The notes beneath the pieces are model-generated. The model was not told where the DNA came from. It made no database searches and saw only the letters and a program-made list of their open reading frames with translations. Positions 53,881-63,399 of a stretch of DNA of 64,000 nucleotides are shown here, in pieces (the first letter of the stretch is position 1; each line of letters begins with the position of its first letter). The stretch is taken from assembly GCF_900110455.1 (NCBI RefSeq), contig NZ_FOIS01000002.1, positions 310,001-374,000 of the forward strand, written 5' to 3'. The translations under genes and the position numbers were made by a program. This stretch comes from Natrinema salifodinae (GTDB lineage: Archaea; Halobacteriota; Halobacteria; Halobacteriales; Natrialbaceae).

Positions 53881-55659
53881 ATGAAGGGACGACGGGCCGC
53901 CCACAACCGGTGTAGCCGCGGCGACGAGAGCAGTACCGTTAGCCGTCGTGCGATGCTGGCGGCGACGGCTGGGCTGACGGCGTCGACCGCCGGCTGCCTG
54001 CAACAGGTCCGGGACATCCTCGCCCCGGACAACATCAGCCAACTCTCGCTGACGATCACTACCCTCCCCGCGGACAGTGACAGAGAAAGTACTCGACTCG
54101 CGCGCGAACTCGCCGAGGTCCTCGAGACGGTCGGGATCGACGTCTCCATCGACATCCGATCGCAGGTCGACTTCCACCAGACGGTGCTGTACGACCACGA
54201 GTTCGACGTCTGTGTCGGCCACCATCCCGGCGGGACCGACCCCGACTATCTCTACGAGGCGCTGCACTCGATCTACGACAACGAGTCGGGCTGGCAGAAC
54301 CCCTTCGGATACACCGACCCGACCGTCGACGACTATCTCGAGGAGCAGCGGCGCGTCGGCGGCGACGAGCGCCACGAGGTAGTCGCGAATATTCTCGACG
54401 AAATCGCGACCCAACAGCCGTTCGTTCCGATCTGCGTCCCCGAGGAACACCGGATCGTCAGGACCGATCGGTTCGGCGATTGGGGCAAGGGTCACCTCGC
54501 GACCCGCCGCGGGTATCTCGGCCTCGAACCGTCCGACGGTGTCGACCAGTTACGGGCCACGCAGATCGACGCCAGGCCGACCGAGAACCTCAACCCGCTT
54601 GCGGCCGACTACCGAGATCACGGGGCGTTCATCGACCTGCTCTACGACTCGCTGGCGATCGAACGCGACGGCGAGATCGAGCCGTGGCTCGCCGACGAGT
54701 GGAAATGGGACGACGGGACGATCGACGTCCATCTCCGCGAGGGGTGTACGTTCCACGACGGAGAGCCGGTGACCGCCGAGGACGTCGCCTTCACCTATCG
54801 ATTCCTTCAGGACATGTCCCTCGACGAGACCGAGGCGCCGTCGCCCGCACCCCGATATCGGGGCCAGACCGCGATCGTCGAGACGATCAATCCGCGCGGC
54901 CGCGAGCACCTCGAACTCACCGTCGACACGACGGAAACGGTCGCCGAACGCGCCCTCCTCGTTCCGATCTTCCCGGCCCACATCTGGCGCGACAGAGGCG
55001 GCGACGTGATGGGTCCCGGATCGGGTGCCAGCATCGCCCAGGGAACGACGGAGGCGGTCGTCGCGGATAACATACCGCCGGTCGGGAGCGGCCCGTTCCA
55101 GTTCGAAGATCGGACACAGGGCGATCTACTCACCTTCGAACGGTTCGACACCCACTTCACGCGCCGGCCGACCGTCGACCTTCCGGAGCCGACCGTCGAC
55201 GAGCTGTCCGTCCGGATCGATCCGAGCGAGGAGGCGGCCGTTCAGATCGTCGAAGACGACACCGCCGACGTCACGAGTTCGCCCATCGATACGGGGCTCG
55301 TCGACGAATTCGAGGGGACCGAGGACACGATGCTGCTCGAGGACCCGTCGTGGACGTTCTACTTCTTGGGGTTCAACGTCCGCAAGGCGCCGTTCAACAA
55401 CTTCCGGTTCCGGCGCATCATCGCACAATTGCTCGACAAGGAGTGGTTGACCGACACGGTGTTTCACGGGCGCGCACGCCCCATCGCGGCTCCCGTCCCC
55501 GAGCAGTGGGTTCCCGATCCCCTCACCTGGGACGGCTCGGATCCGGAAACGCCGTTTCTCGGCTCGGACGGGGAGGTCGACGAGAGCGCGGCGCGCTCGG
55601 CGTTCGAAGACGCCGGCTTCCGGTACGACGATCAGGGTCGGCTCCGGGTCAGACAGTAA
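53881..55659 (+). CDS. ABC-type peptide/nickel-like substrate-binding lipoprotein (SBP family 5), copy 2
   Basis: 592 residues, a paralogue of copy 1 from end to end. The signal is SRRAMLAATAGLTASTAGCL with a lipobox Cys. Shared landmarks are LREGCTFHDGEPVTAEDVAFTYRFLQD, NIPPVGSGPFQFED and YFLGFNVRKAPFNNFRFRRII. It lacks the acidic insert of copy 1 and has a closer WLADEWKWDDGTIDVHL in that place. Also an orphan with no transporter genes beside it. Tandem duplication flanking the PAP2 gene is the likely origin. Confidence 0.9.
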   Translation: MKGRRAAHNRCSRGDESSTVSRRAMLAATAGLTASTAGCLQQVRDILAPDNISQLSLTITTLPADSDRESTRLARELAEVLETVGIDVSIDIRSQVDFHQTVLYDHEFDVCVGHHPGGTDPDYLYEALHSIYDNESGWQNPFGYTDPTVDDYLEEQRRVGGDERHEVVANILDEIATQQPFVPICVPEEHRIVRTDRFGDWGKGHLATRRGYLGLEPSDGVDQLRATQIDARPTENLNPLAADYRDHGAFIDLLYDSLAIERDGEIEPWLADEWKWDDGTIDVHLREGCTFHDGEPVTAEDVAFTYRFLQDMSLDETEAPSPAPRYRGQTAIVETINPRGREHLELTVDTTETVAERALLVPIFPAHIWRDRGGDVMGPGSGASIAQGTTEAVVADNIPPVGSGPFQFEDRTQGDLLTFERFDTHFTRRPTVDLPEPTVDELSVRIDPSEEAAVQIVEDDTADVTSSPIDTGLVDEFEGTEDTMLLEDPSWTFYFLGFNVRKAPFNNFRFRRIIAQLLDKEWLTDTVFHGRARPIAAPVPEQWVPDPLTWDGSDPETPFLGSDGEVDESAARSAFEDAGFRYDDQGRLRVRQ

Positions 55660-55863
55660 CTCCTCGCGCGCCACCAACGCGGGCGCGGTCACGGCCGCAG
55701 GTGCGGCCGTCGGCCGGGGCCAGGCGTGACGCGAAATCGAGCGGACGGGTGAGTAGTGATGGCGTATCGCTACGACGGGAAACGACGACGTGGGAGTGAG
55801 AGCCGTGCACCGCTGATCAGGGTGGTGTACGGAGAAAACGGATCGCTGCGGAACGATTCCTCG

Positions 55864-56241
55864 TTACTGGTCTTCGAGCGCGTCGGCGATGCGCTTCAGC
55901 GCGCGGGTCTGGTCGCGCATCTCGTCGCGGAGTTGGCGAACTTCGCGGACGAGTTCCTCGTTGCTCTCGTCACTGCCGCCAGGACCGGCACCCGGGCCGC
56001 CGGGACCGGCACCCGGGCCGCCGCCCATCATGCCGCCCATCATCTGGGCGAACGGGTTGCCGCCGCCCATACCGCCGGGACCGCCACCGCCGCCGAACGG
56101 GCTCTCGGGGGCGTCGCCCTCGCCTTCACCCTCTTCGGCGCGCTTCTCGCGGATTTCCTCGACTCGCTCGCGGAAGGACTTTTCCTCGCTCTCGCCGTCG
56201 TTGCCCGCGTCTCCGTCGGGAGCTTCGTTTTCGTCCGTCAT
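55864..56241 (-). CDS. Gly/Met-rich haloarchaeal protein with terminal coiled coil
   Basis: 125 residues from the ATG at 56241 (MTDENEAPDGDAGNDGESEE). An acidic helix (SFRERVEEIREKRAEEGEG), a Gly/Pro/Met-rich middle (FGGGGGPGGMGGGNPFAQMM, then repeated GGPGAGPGG units) and a C-terminal helix EELVREVRQLRDEMRDQTRALKRIADALED. The layout recalls small phase-forming or scaffold proteins. I know it only as a hypothetical haloarchaeal type. Confidence 0.75.
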   Translation of the reverse strand: MTDENEAPDGDAGNDGESEEKSFRERVEEIREKRAEEGEGEGDAPESPFGGGGGPGGMGGGNPFAQMMGGMMGGGPGAGPGGPGAGPGGSDESNEELVREVRQLRDEMRDQTRALKRIADALEDQ

Positions 56242-56278
56242 ACGAACCGATTCTGGAGCGGCGGGGAAAAGGGTTGCC

Positions 56279-56437
56279 ATGTCTCGGATGCGCGCGGCGG
56301 GCCTGGTCCGCGAGCAACGCTCCCGACCGAGTGGCCGCGCGAACTCGCCGACGCCGTACTCGACGTCGTCGGCGACGAAAAACGAGGATGCCGGGGAAAC
56401 CGGCGGGACGAAACTCGAGTACGTCGAGACGGGCTAG
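56279..56437 (+). CDS. Possible small protein of 52 residues
   Basis: ATG at 56279 starts MSRMRAAGLVREQRSRPSGR and ends TGGTKLEYVETG. The first half is basic and the last part (KNEDAGETGGTKLEYVETG) has the acidic, balanced composition of real haloarchaeal proteins. Its stop overlaps the end of the DUF2797 gene on the other strand. A TATA-like element is not clear. Could be a chance frame. Confidence 0.4.
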   Translation: MSRMRAAGLVREQRSRPSGRANSPTPYSTSSATKNEDAGETGGTKLEYVETG

Positions 56438-57225
56438 CCGAACGAGCCCAGCGACGACTGGAGATCGCGATCCGTTCGCCCCGCTTTGAGTTCGTGTCCG
56501 ACGAGATCGCGCATGTCCACGGCGTAGGTCGTGCCGCCGTGGTCTAGAACCAGAAGCCGCCCTTTGACGCCGACGACCGTCCCCGAGGCGATCGTCTCGC
56601 GCACCGGGCGGGCGTCGAGGTCGATCCCGTAGTCGAAGTCGAACTCCTCGATCACGTCGAACTCCGCGAGGAGGTCTCGCCAGGCGGTCTCGTCGACGGC
56701 GGCCGCGAGCGAGGCGACTTTCGTCGGCGTCCGGACGCGGTCGACCAGGCGCTCGGCGATCTCGGCCTCGATCTCGCGGGCGACCCGGCCGTTCGAGACG
56801 GTGTGGATATGGGCCGCGCGGTCGGCGCCCTGCTCGCGGAGGCGGGTCTCGAGCCGCCAGCTACGGGTGACGCCGACCTTGAACGTGTCCGGAGCGAAGG
56901 CGGCGATGTAGACGGCGTGGTCCTCGTAGCAGTCCATCTCGTCTTTGAGACAGGTCCCCGTACAGCGGGCGCAGACCCACGTGCTCGTGTGGTACTCGCA
57001 GTAGGGGGCCGACGAGCGGTCACAGGTGACGTGCGTGCCGTCCTCGTCGATCGCCCCGGCGCAGCGGCGCTCCCCGAGCGAGTAGGCCAGGTCGTCGCCG
57101 GACGCTACCGGGCGCGGGTCGACGGTGGCACCGGCTCCGTTCTCGTCGCCGTCGGTATCGGCATCGGCGTCGCTGATCAACAGTGCCGAGCCGTTTCCGC
57201 TCGATCGGTACCCGACCAGTTGCAC
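56434..57225 (-). CDS. DUF2797 family protein
   Basis: 263 residues, family length. An N-terminal Cys-rich zinc region: RRCAGAIDEDGTHVTCDRSS, PYCEYHTSTWVCARCTGTCL (about 54-95). Then a GIY-YIG-like part is suggested by AVYIAAFAPDTFKVGVTRSWRLETRLREQGAD, and VASLAAAVDETAWRDLL later. DUF2797 proteins are found across archaea and bacteria; the molecular function is not known to me. GIY-YIG relation would imply nucleic acid action (inference). Confidence 0.85.
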   Translation of the reverse strand: MQLVGYRSSGNGSALLISDADADTDGDENGAGATVDPRPVASGDDLAYSLGERRCAGAIDEDGTHVTCDRSSAPYCEYHTSTWVCARCTGTCLKDEMDCYEDHAVYIAAFAPDTFKVGVTRSWRLETRLREQGADRAAHIHTVSNGRVAREIEAEIAERLVDRVRTPTKVASLAAAVDETAWRDLLAEFDVIEEFDFDYGIDLDARPVRETIASGTVVGVKGRLLVLDHGGTTYAVDMRDLVGHELKAGRTDRDLQSSLGSFG

Positions 57226-57457
57226 GAATTCGCGTTGGAACCGGGCGCAAATAGGCGTAGCGCTCCCGCCACATAGCCGACTGGGTGTGGCCCGCGGACT
57301 CGCCGGGCCGGTGAATCACACCACGGCGATCGATAGAGCCGTTCGAGGCGCTATTCTCGGGACCGTACCGATACGACGGCAAACGTATCCGTCAGTTCGG
57401 AACGTGTCCCAATATATCCAACATATACAGGCTGTTGACTGTGTCCAGTGCGTGACT

Positions 57458-57467
57458 GACTGCAGTC
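57458..57467. promoter_or_regulatory. Palindrome GACTGCAGTC immediately before the phoD start
   Basis: A perfect 10-base palindrome (12 bases if the flanking T and the A of ATG are counted) ends at the base before the ATG at 57468. An AT-rich TATA-like CCAATATATCCAACATATAC is at about 57407-57428. Candidate control site of the phosphatase; phosphate response is inference. Confidence 0.35.
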
Positions 57468-59615
57468 ATGAGTGATTCCGACGCGGACCGACGGGGCGAA
57501 CCGGCGACGGACAACCGACGCACGTTTCTTCAGACGATCGGCCTGGCCGCGACGTCGACCGGCCTGGTCGGGACCGCAGCGGAGGCGCGGGCGCAGGACG
57601 CGACGGGCGAGGACGACGGCGAGCGAGAGCGAGTCGAGAACGACATCATGACGTTGACACACGGCGTCGCCGTGGGAGACGTCACTGCTACGACCGCAGT
57701 CGTCTGGGCCCGTGCGGAAACGGCGGCGACGATCCACGTCGCGTACAGTCCCGACGAGTCGTTCGACAGGGTCGGATACGAGCGGACGACGGTCGACGGC
57801 GAAACCGACTTCACCGGCCACGTCCGCCTGGCGGGGCTCGACTCCAACACGCGGTACCGCTATCACGTCTGGGCCACGAAATCGGCGGCGGCGTACCGGC
57901 CGCTGCGCGACCGCGGCGGCGCTCCGAACCGTCAAGGCAGGGCCGACGAAAGCCAACCCGGTCGCGGGTCAGGCGCCAATCGGCCGGCCGAGGAACTGAT
58001 TCCCGACGCGGTCGAGAGCGGCACGTTCCGGACGGCACCGGCGCCCGACGAAGAAGTCGGCGTCTCCTTCGCCTGGAGCGGCGACACGTGGGGGTACGGC
58101 GACGACCCCGTCGAACCGCCGTTCCCGGGACTGCGGACGATCGCGGAGCGCGAACCGGACTTCTTCCTCTATCACGGGGACACGATCTACGCCGACGCGC
58201 AGACGCCGGCCGGGAAGATCACCGAGGATACCCCGGTCGACGAGGCCCTCGAGACCTACCGAGCCAAGTACAAGGAGATGCGCGAGCCGCCGGCGGAGGT
58301 CGCCGAACGAACCAACCTGCAAGAACTACTCGAGACGACGTCGGTGTATACCGTCTGGGACGATCACGAGGTCATCAACAACTTCGCGGGGCCGATCGAG
58401 CCGCTGATGCCCGAGGGCCGGCGGGCCTTCCGCGAGTACTGGCCGCTCGACCGCGACGACGACGCCGAGCCAGGCGAGTCGAACCGGTTCTACGATTCCT
58501 TCCGCTGGGGCAAACACGTCGAACTGTTCGTCATCGACACGCGCCAGTACCGCGATCCGAACGTCGAACTCGACTCGAAGACGCTGCTCGGCCGCGAGCA
58601 ACTCGCGTGGCTGAAGGACGCGCTCGCTGACTCCGACGCGACGTGGAAACTGCTGGCCTCGCCGGCCCCGCTCGGCTACCCGTCGGACTCCTGGGCGACG
58701 CCAGGCGACCGGACCGGCTACGAGGCCGAACTCCTCGAACTCGTCGAGCACGTACAGACGGCGCCGGTCTCGAACCTGGTCGTCGTCGCCGGCGACGTCC
58801 ACAAGTCGATCGTCGGCGCGTTCGATCCGAACGACGACGGCGAGTTCGAGTTCGTCGAGGCCGTCGCCGGCCCGCTGGGCGCGCCCGCCGGCCCCGCCGA
58901 CGACCTCTACCCCGCGCTCAACCCGACCGAGTTCTTCGCCAAGGGCGAGTACGCCAACTTCGGCACCGTCGACGTCGCCGACTCGGGCGAAACGCTGACG
59001 ATCGGCATCTACGACGAGTACGGGACCGAGCAGTTCTCGAAGACGATCCACACGTCGGACATCTCCCCCGAAACCGAGCCCGTCGACCGCATCGAGAGCA
59101 CGTTCGACGAGGACGCCGACGGCTGGCTCATCTCCCAGAACGGCGGGAGCAATCACCCCGTCTACCGCGACGGCGGCGGCAACCCCGGCGGCCACATCAG
59201 CGACGAGGAAAACCAGGGCGGCGTCGCCTGGTACTACCAGGCGCCGTTCGAGTACCTCGGCGACCGCGAGTCGTTCTACGGCGGGCAGTTGACCTTCGAC
59301 CTCCGCCAGGCGCGGGCCGACCGGCAGTTCGACGCCGATCCGGTGGAGGGCGGCGACGTCCTGCTCGCGAGCGGCGACGCGAAACTCGTCTACGAGTTCC
59401 GCGGCCCGAACAGCGCGCCTGGCGAGGAGTGGACGACGTTCGAGGTTCCGCTGACCGCCGACGCGACCTGGATCGATCTGACGAGTCGGGACCCGCTCGC
59501 GACCGAAGACCGGTTCCGCGAGGTCCTCGCCGACCTGGAGGTCCTTCGGATCCGCGGCGAGTACCGGTCGGGCGACGACGCGAGCTACCTCGACAACGTC
59601 GTCCTCTCGAAGTAG
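57468..59615 (+). CDS. phoD: Alkaline phosphatase D (PhoD family), Tat-exported
   Basis: 715 residues. The Tat signal NRRTFLQTIGLAATSTGLVG precedes an N-terminal Ig-like domain (about 55-185) and the PhoD metallophosphatase domain: FAWSGDTWGYGDDP, FFLYHGDTIYAD, VWDDHEVINNFAG and LVVVAGDVHKS carry the metal-ligand Asp, His and Asn. The C-terminal 180 residues (WLISQNGGSNHPVYRDGGGN onward) form a laminin-G/jelly-roll-like extension not found in the classic enzyme. Hydrolyses phosphate mono- or diesters outside the cell. Confidence 0.92.
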   Translation: MSDSDADRRGEPATDNRRTFLQTIGLAATSTGLVGTAAEARAQDATGEDDGERERVENDIMTLTHGVAVGDVTATTAVVWARAETAATIHVAYSPDESFDRVGYERTTVDGETDFTGHVRLAGLDSNTRYRYHVWATKSAAAYRPLRDRGGAPNRQGRADESQPGRGSGANRPAEELIPDAVESGTFRTAPAPDEEVGVSFAWSGDTWGYGDDPVEPPFPGLRTIAEREPDFFLYHGDTIYADAQTPAGKITEDTPVDEALETYRAKYKEMREPPAEVAERTNLQELLETTSVYTVWDDHEVINNFAGPIEPLMPEGRRAFREYWPLDRDDDAEPGESNRFYDSFRWGKHVELFVIDTRQYRDPNVELDSKTLLGREQLAWLKDALADSDATWKLLASPAPLGYPSDSWATPGDRTGYEAELLELVEHVQTAPVSNLVVVAGDVHKSIVGAFDPNDDGEFEFVEAVAGPLGAPAGPADDLYPALNPTEFFAKGEYANFGTVDVADSGETLTIGIYDEYGTEQFSKTIHTSDISPETEPVDRIESTFDEDADGWLISQNGGSNHPVYRDGGGNPGGHISDEENQGGVAWYYQAPFEYLGDRESFYGGQLTFDLRQARADRQFDADPVEGGDVLLASGDAKLVYEFRGPNSAPGEEWTTFEVPLTADATWIDLTSRDPLATEDRFREVLADLEVLRIRGEYRSGDDASYLDNVVLSK

Positions 59616-59684
59616 GCCGGTCGCATCCCGTTGGCGGGTCCGCGCGAGGGAAAACATATCCGCGACGACCCCGAACCACGGTCC

Positions 59685-60047
59685 ATGAGCCTCGAGGGAT
59701 CGCTCGAGACCGCGGGCGACGACGAGCGAGACGCCGTGCTGTTCGTGCTCACCGTCACCAACGAGGGCGACGAGCCGATCGAACTCCAGTTTTCGGACGC
59801 CTGTAAGGCGGAATTCGTCCTCGTGGACGGCGATGACACGGGCGACGGCGAAGGCGAAGAAGTCTGGCGGTTCACCGAGGGACGCATGTTCGCGCAGGTG
59901 CTCAGTTCGGAGACGCTCGAGCCAGGCGACTCGTCGAGTTACGAGGCGGAGTGGTCCGATCCCGAACCGGGCGAGTACGCCGCGGTCGCCGAACTGCGAG
60001 CGCGAAACGAGACCTGCGACGCCCGGACCGACGTCTCGGTGTCGTAA
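59685..60047 (+). CDS. BsuPI-related domain protein
   Basis: 120 residues, one beta-sandwich domain of the BsuPI (intracellular proteinase inhibitor) type. Landmarks are LFVLTVTNEGDEPIELQFSDACKAEFVL and LEPGDSSSYEAEWSDPEPGEYAAVAEL. No signal peptide, so cytoplasmic. Follows phoD by 69 bases and may share its transcript. Inhibitor activity is only a family label. Confidence 0.85.
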   Translation: MSLEGSLETAGDDERDAVLFVLTVTNEGDEPIELQFSDACKAEFVLVDGDDTGDGEGEEVWRFTEGRMFAQVLSSETLEPGDSSSYEAEWSDPEPGEYAAVAELRARNETCDARTDVSVS

Positions 60048-60157
60048 TACGGAACCCATCGCTCGCGGAGCCGTACCGGGCGAGAACGGCGTCGTCGGAC
60101 CCGGCGACGCCGACCGCCAGCGAAGTCCATAAACCGTCTCCCTCCTAAGCGCCGCGC

Positions 60158-61105
60158 ATGCAAGCGCTGGTCGTCGCGGCGCACGGATCGCACCTGAATC
60201 CGGACGCCTCGGACCCTACGTACGCCCACGCGGACACCGTCCGCGAGACGGGGGCGTTCGACGAGGTCCGGGAGGCGTTCTGGAAGGAGGAACCGCACTT
60301 CCGCGAGGTGGTCCGCACCCTCGAGTCCGACGAAGTGTTCGTCGTCCCGCTGTTCATCAGCGAGGGTTACTTCACCGAACAGGTCATTCCGCGAGAACTG
60401 CGCCTCGAGGACTGGGGCCCCGAGAAGTGGGACTCGGACGGTACCAGTGCCTCGCAGGCCACGTTGGAGGCCGAAGACGTCGGGAAGACGATCCACTACT
60501 GCGGTCCCGTCGGGACCCACGACGCGATGACGGACGTGATCGTCCAGCGGGCCGAGACCGCCACGGCGGACCCGGACGTCGGCGAGGTCGCCGGGTCGAA
60601 AGACCCGGAGGCTCGTCGGAGTATCTCCGACGGTGGGTTCGGCCTGGCGGTCGTCGGTCACGGCACCGAGCGCAACGAAAACTCCGCGAAGGCCATCGAG
60701 TACCACACCGAACGGATCCGCGAGCAGGGCCGCTTCGACGAGGTCAAGGCCCTGTTCATGGACGAGGAGCCGGAGGTCGACGACGTCACCGACTACTTCG
60801 AGACCGAGGACGTCGTCGTCGTCCCGCTGTTCATCGCCGACGGCTACCACACGCAGGAGGACATTCCCGAGGACATGGGGCTGACCGAGGACTACCGGCT
60901 CGGCTGGGACGTCCCGGCCGAGGTCGACGGCCACCGGATCTGGTACACCGGCGCCGTGGGTACCGAGGACCTGATGGCCGACGTCCTCCTCGAGCGGGCG
61001 GCCGACGCCGGCGCGGACATCGGCGACGCCCGCGAGACGGTCCGCGAACTGGCCGGCTCCGACGCCGAACCGAGCGCGGAACGGGTGCGGGGGACTGACG
61101 CGTGA
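60158..61105 (+). CDS. cbiX: Sirohydrochlorin cobaltochelatase CbiX (two-domain)
   Basis: 315 residues, two CbiX-type domains in tandem as in haloarchaea. The first has the metal-site start VVAAHGSHLNPDA with a chelating His, the second LAVVGHGTERNENS; each is followed by a VVPLFIS/VVPLFIADGYHTQ strand with its second His. It inserts Co2+ into sirohydrochlorin in anaerobic-type cobalamin synthesis. Overlaps the next gene by GTGA. Confidence 0.92.
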   Translation: MQALVVAAHGSHLNPDASDPTYAHADTVRETGAFDEVREAFWKEEPHFREVVRTLESDEVFVVPLFISEGYFTEQVIPRELRLEDWGPEKWDSDGTSASQATLEAEDVGKTIHYCGPVGTHDAMTDVIVQRAETATADPDVGEVAGSKDPEARRSISDGGFGLAVVGHGTERNENSAKAIEYHTERIREQGRFDEVKALFMDEEPEVDDVTDYFETEDVVVVPLFIADGYHTQEDIPEDMGLTEDYRLGWDVPAEVDGHRIWYTGAVGTEDLMADVLLERAADAGADIGDARETVRELAGSDAEPSAERVRGTDA

Positions 61106-62322
61106 CGGTGGCGACGAACGACCTCGAGACGCTCGTGGCGCGCGCGTCCGAGGACGTCGACTTCGACGGCCTTCGACTCGAGACGACCGGTGCCAGCGGC
61201 GACGATGACGGCGACGACAACGCCAGGTACACCCTCAAGACCCCGAAGAGCGAGCGGACCGGGCTCGACGAGGACGACCTCCGCCAGGCGCTCGACGCCT
61301 GCGAGGAGTACGTTACGAACTGGCGCTACTGGCAAGAGACCGTCGGCGGCGAGGGCACCGCCCGACGCGCGTTCCTCCGGTGGTGCGAGCGGGCACCGCT
61401 CGCCGACGCCGAGGGAGCACGAGCGGGTGACGGTGCGGGCGAGAGTGAAATACCCGCGACCGGACCCCGGAGCGACCACGGCGAGGGCGAGTCGGCCCCG
61501 CTCGCGGTCCCGGACCGATACGACGCCCTCCGCGGTGGGATCGACAGGGAGTGGGGGCAGCTATGTATCACCACCCGCTTCCTCGACGCGGACGACCCTA
61601 ACGGCGAGCGAGTCTACGACCTGTGGCACGTCGACGACGCCGACAGCAACATCGCGGACCTCGAGGTCTACGACGATCCCCGCGACGCCCGCGAGATCGC
61701 GACGTACGACGAAGACGGCCACTACCGGCCGCTGAAGACCGCGCCCACCCTCGCGTCGGGGTGGGCCTTCACCGGCCTCTCGGGCGACGAACTCGTCGAG
61801 ACGGTCGGGTTCTTCTACCCCGCGACGGTCGCCAACTGGCACCGCGAGCTGCGGGGCAATCTGGACGTCGACCACTGGACCGAGACCGCCGAGCGCCAGA
61901 CCGGCATCTACGACGTGATCGACGAGCTCCCCAGGGAGGCCGTCGAGTGGATGGCCGAGGCCTGCTGCGTCGACTCGCAGTGTCTCCGCCGGCGCGAGTG
62001 GGAGTACGACGAGGACGACGACCTCGACGTCGACGGCGGCGACGGCCCCTTCCCCTGTCGCGAACCCTGTTCGCTCGTAATCGCCGCGGCCCGCAAGTGG
62101 GCCATCCTCGAGTCCGAGGAAGAGCACACGTACGAACTGGAGCTGACGACGAGCGAGCTCAACCAGCTCGAAGCCCTGATCGACGCGGTCGCGGAGGGCC
62201 GCACCGACGAGATCCGCGAGGCCGACGTCAACGACGGCGCGAACCGCTACCGGGCGCGCTATCTCCGCGCCAAGCGGTTCGACGACGAGGGGTCCCTCGA
62301 GGCGACGCGGGTCGACGACTGA
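61102..62322 (+). CDS. DR2241-type protein (predicted 4Fe-4S), cobalamin-gene neighbour
   Basis: 406 residues from a GTG at 61102 that overlaps the cbiX stop, so it is translationally coupled. A long acidic loop splits the N-terminal part (about 100-130). A Cys cluster near 285-325 (EACCVDSQCLRR, then FPCREPCSLVIAAARKW) is the expected iron-sulfur site. In haloarchaea this family sits beside CbiX and is thought to help cobalt chelation or sirohaem-related steps; the exact reaction is not established. Confidence 0.82.
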   Translation: MTVATNDLETLVARASEDVDFDGLRLETTGASGDDDGDDNARYTLKTPKSERTGLDEDDLRQALDACEEYVTNWRYWQETVGGEGTARRAFLRWCERAPLADAEGARAGDGAGESEIPATGPRSDHGEGESAPLAVPDRYDALRGGIDREWGQLCITTRFLDADDPNGERVYDLWHVDDADSNIADLEVYDDPRDAREIATYDEDGHYRPLKTAPTLASGWAFTGLSGDELVETVGFFYPATVANWHRELRGNLDVDHWTETAERQTGIYDVIDELPREAVEWMAEACCVDSQCLRRREWEYDEDDDLDVDGGDGPFPCREPCSLVIAAARKWAILESEEEHTYELELTTSELNQLEALIDAVAEGRTDEIREADVNDGANRYRARYLRAKRFDDEGSLEATRVDD

Positions 62323-62535
62323 GTCGCCGTTCGCTTTCCTTCTCACCTATCGCTCGCCGTCGCGGCCACGACCTCGGCGACCCGGTCGCCGACCGCGGGC
62401 GGCGTGTCCCGCCGCGAGTGGCTCGTCTCACGGGGTCGACCGCGACGCTGGCATCGCTATCGGTCGGCCGTCGACGACTCGTCGGAAGCGGTATCGCGTC
62501 CGCGGGCGGCACCCGATGACACGACTCGCGCCGCG

Positions 62536-63123
62536 CTACCGGACCAAGAGGAAGAGCGCCACCGCGAACCCGACGACGACGATCGCTACGCCGACCGTCG
62601 CGATGGGGCCGCCGACCGTCGCCGCCGTCAGCGCCGCGATGCCGACGGCGACCAGGCCGAGCGCGAGTACCGCGAGCGTCGCGGGGTCGAGCCCGACGGC
62701 GGCGAGCCGGTCGACGGCACTATCGAGCGCCGTCGGGTCGGGCTCCGATCGGGCGGGTTCGGAAAGCGACTCGTCGACGTCGATGTCCGGCGTCCCCGGG
62801 ACGACGGTGACGTCGATCGATACCGACTCCGAACCGTAGCCGGTCAAGATCTCGAGTCGTCCCTCGACGGGTTGCTCGATGGCGTCGGCATCGACGCCGA
62901 TCGGAACGGCGGTGACGCCGTCGGGTTCGACGTAGTAGTTCGCCTGGTCGATCGTCGCGACGTACTCGAGGTCACCGGCGAGCCGACAGTGGACGTGCGC
63001 GGGCGACGTGTGGCCCTGCAACAGGAGCGTGACGGACTCCCGGATCTCGAGGGATTCCGTGGCTACCTCGAGCGCGTCGGCTGACCCGCGGTTGACGTGG
63101 ACGGTGACCTCGGTTCCGAGCAC
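62536..63123 (-). CDS. Haloarchaeal membrane protein (DUF7524-like)
   Basis: 195 residues from a GTG at 63123. An N-terminal beta-rich domain (VTVHVNRGSADALEVATESL to SIDVTVVPGTPDIDVD) lies before two C-terminal transmembrane segments (LAVLALGLVAVGIAALTAAT and IATVGVAIVVVGFAVALFLL). No signal peptide, so the domain is probably cytoplasmic. It starts 15 bases after the Trm112-like gene, likely one operon. Family name from memory, role unknown. Confidence 0.75.
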   Translation of the reverse strand: MLGTEVTVHVNRGSADALEVATESLEIRESVTLLLQGHTSPAHVHCRLAGDLEYVATIDQANYYVEPDGVTAVPIGVDADAIEQPVEGRLEILTGYGSESVSIDVTVVPGTPDIDVDESLSEPARSEPDPTALDSAVDRLAAVGLDPATLAVLALGLVAVGIAALTAATVGGPIATVGVAIVVVGFAVALFLLVR

Positions 63124-63138
63124 AGTAGATCGGGCCGA

Positions 63139-63333
63139 TTAGGCCGGCGTTTCCTCGCGCATGTCCGGCGGCAGCAGGTTCGGAATGCCGTCTTCGATGG
63201 GGAAGGCCTCGCCGCACTCGGTGCAAACGAGATCGCCGCCGACGACCTCGTCGTCGTCGTACTCGGCGTCTTCCAGTTCCAGATCGTGTTTATCGAGCGG
63301 ACAGCAGAGAATGTCCAGCAACGACTCCTTCAT
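63139..63333 (-). CDS. Trm112-like / UPF0434 zinc protein
   Basis: 64 residues from the ATG at 63333 (MKESLLDILCCPLDKHDLEL). Zinc-binding pairs are CCP near 9-11 and CTEC near 45-48, then GEAFPIEDGIPNLLP, the Trm112 hallmark. Trm112 proteins activate several RNA and protein methyltransferases. The partner is not visible here. Confidence 0.9.
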   Translation of the reverse strand: MKESLLDILCCPLDKHDLELEDAEYDDDEVVGGDLVCTECGEAFPIEDGIPNLLPPDMREETPA

Positions 63334-63399
63334 ACTACGTAGGCTTGCCGCCTCCAGCAAAAGGTTTCGGGAACGTGCCCGACGAGTCGACGCGGTGCG

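Noticed and set aside
58326-60059. 577-codon open frame antisense to phoD
   Set aside because: Low-complexity Val/Arg/Glu composition typical of antisense frames in high-GC DNA; the sense strand has the Tat signal and metal-binding motifs.
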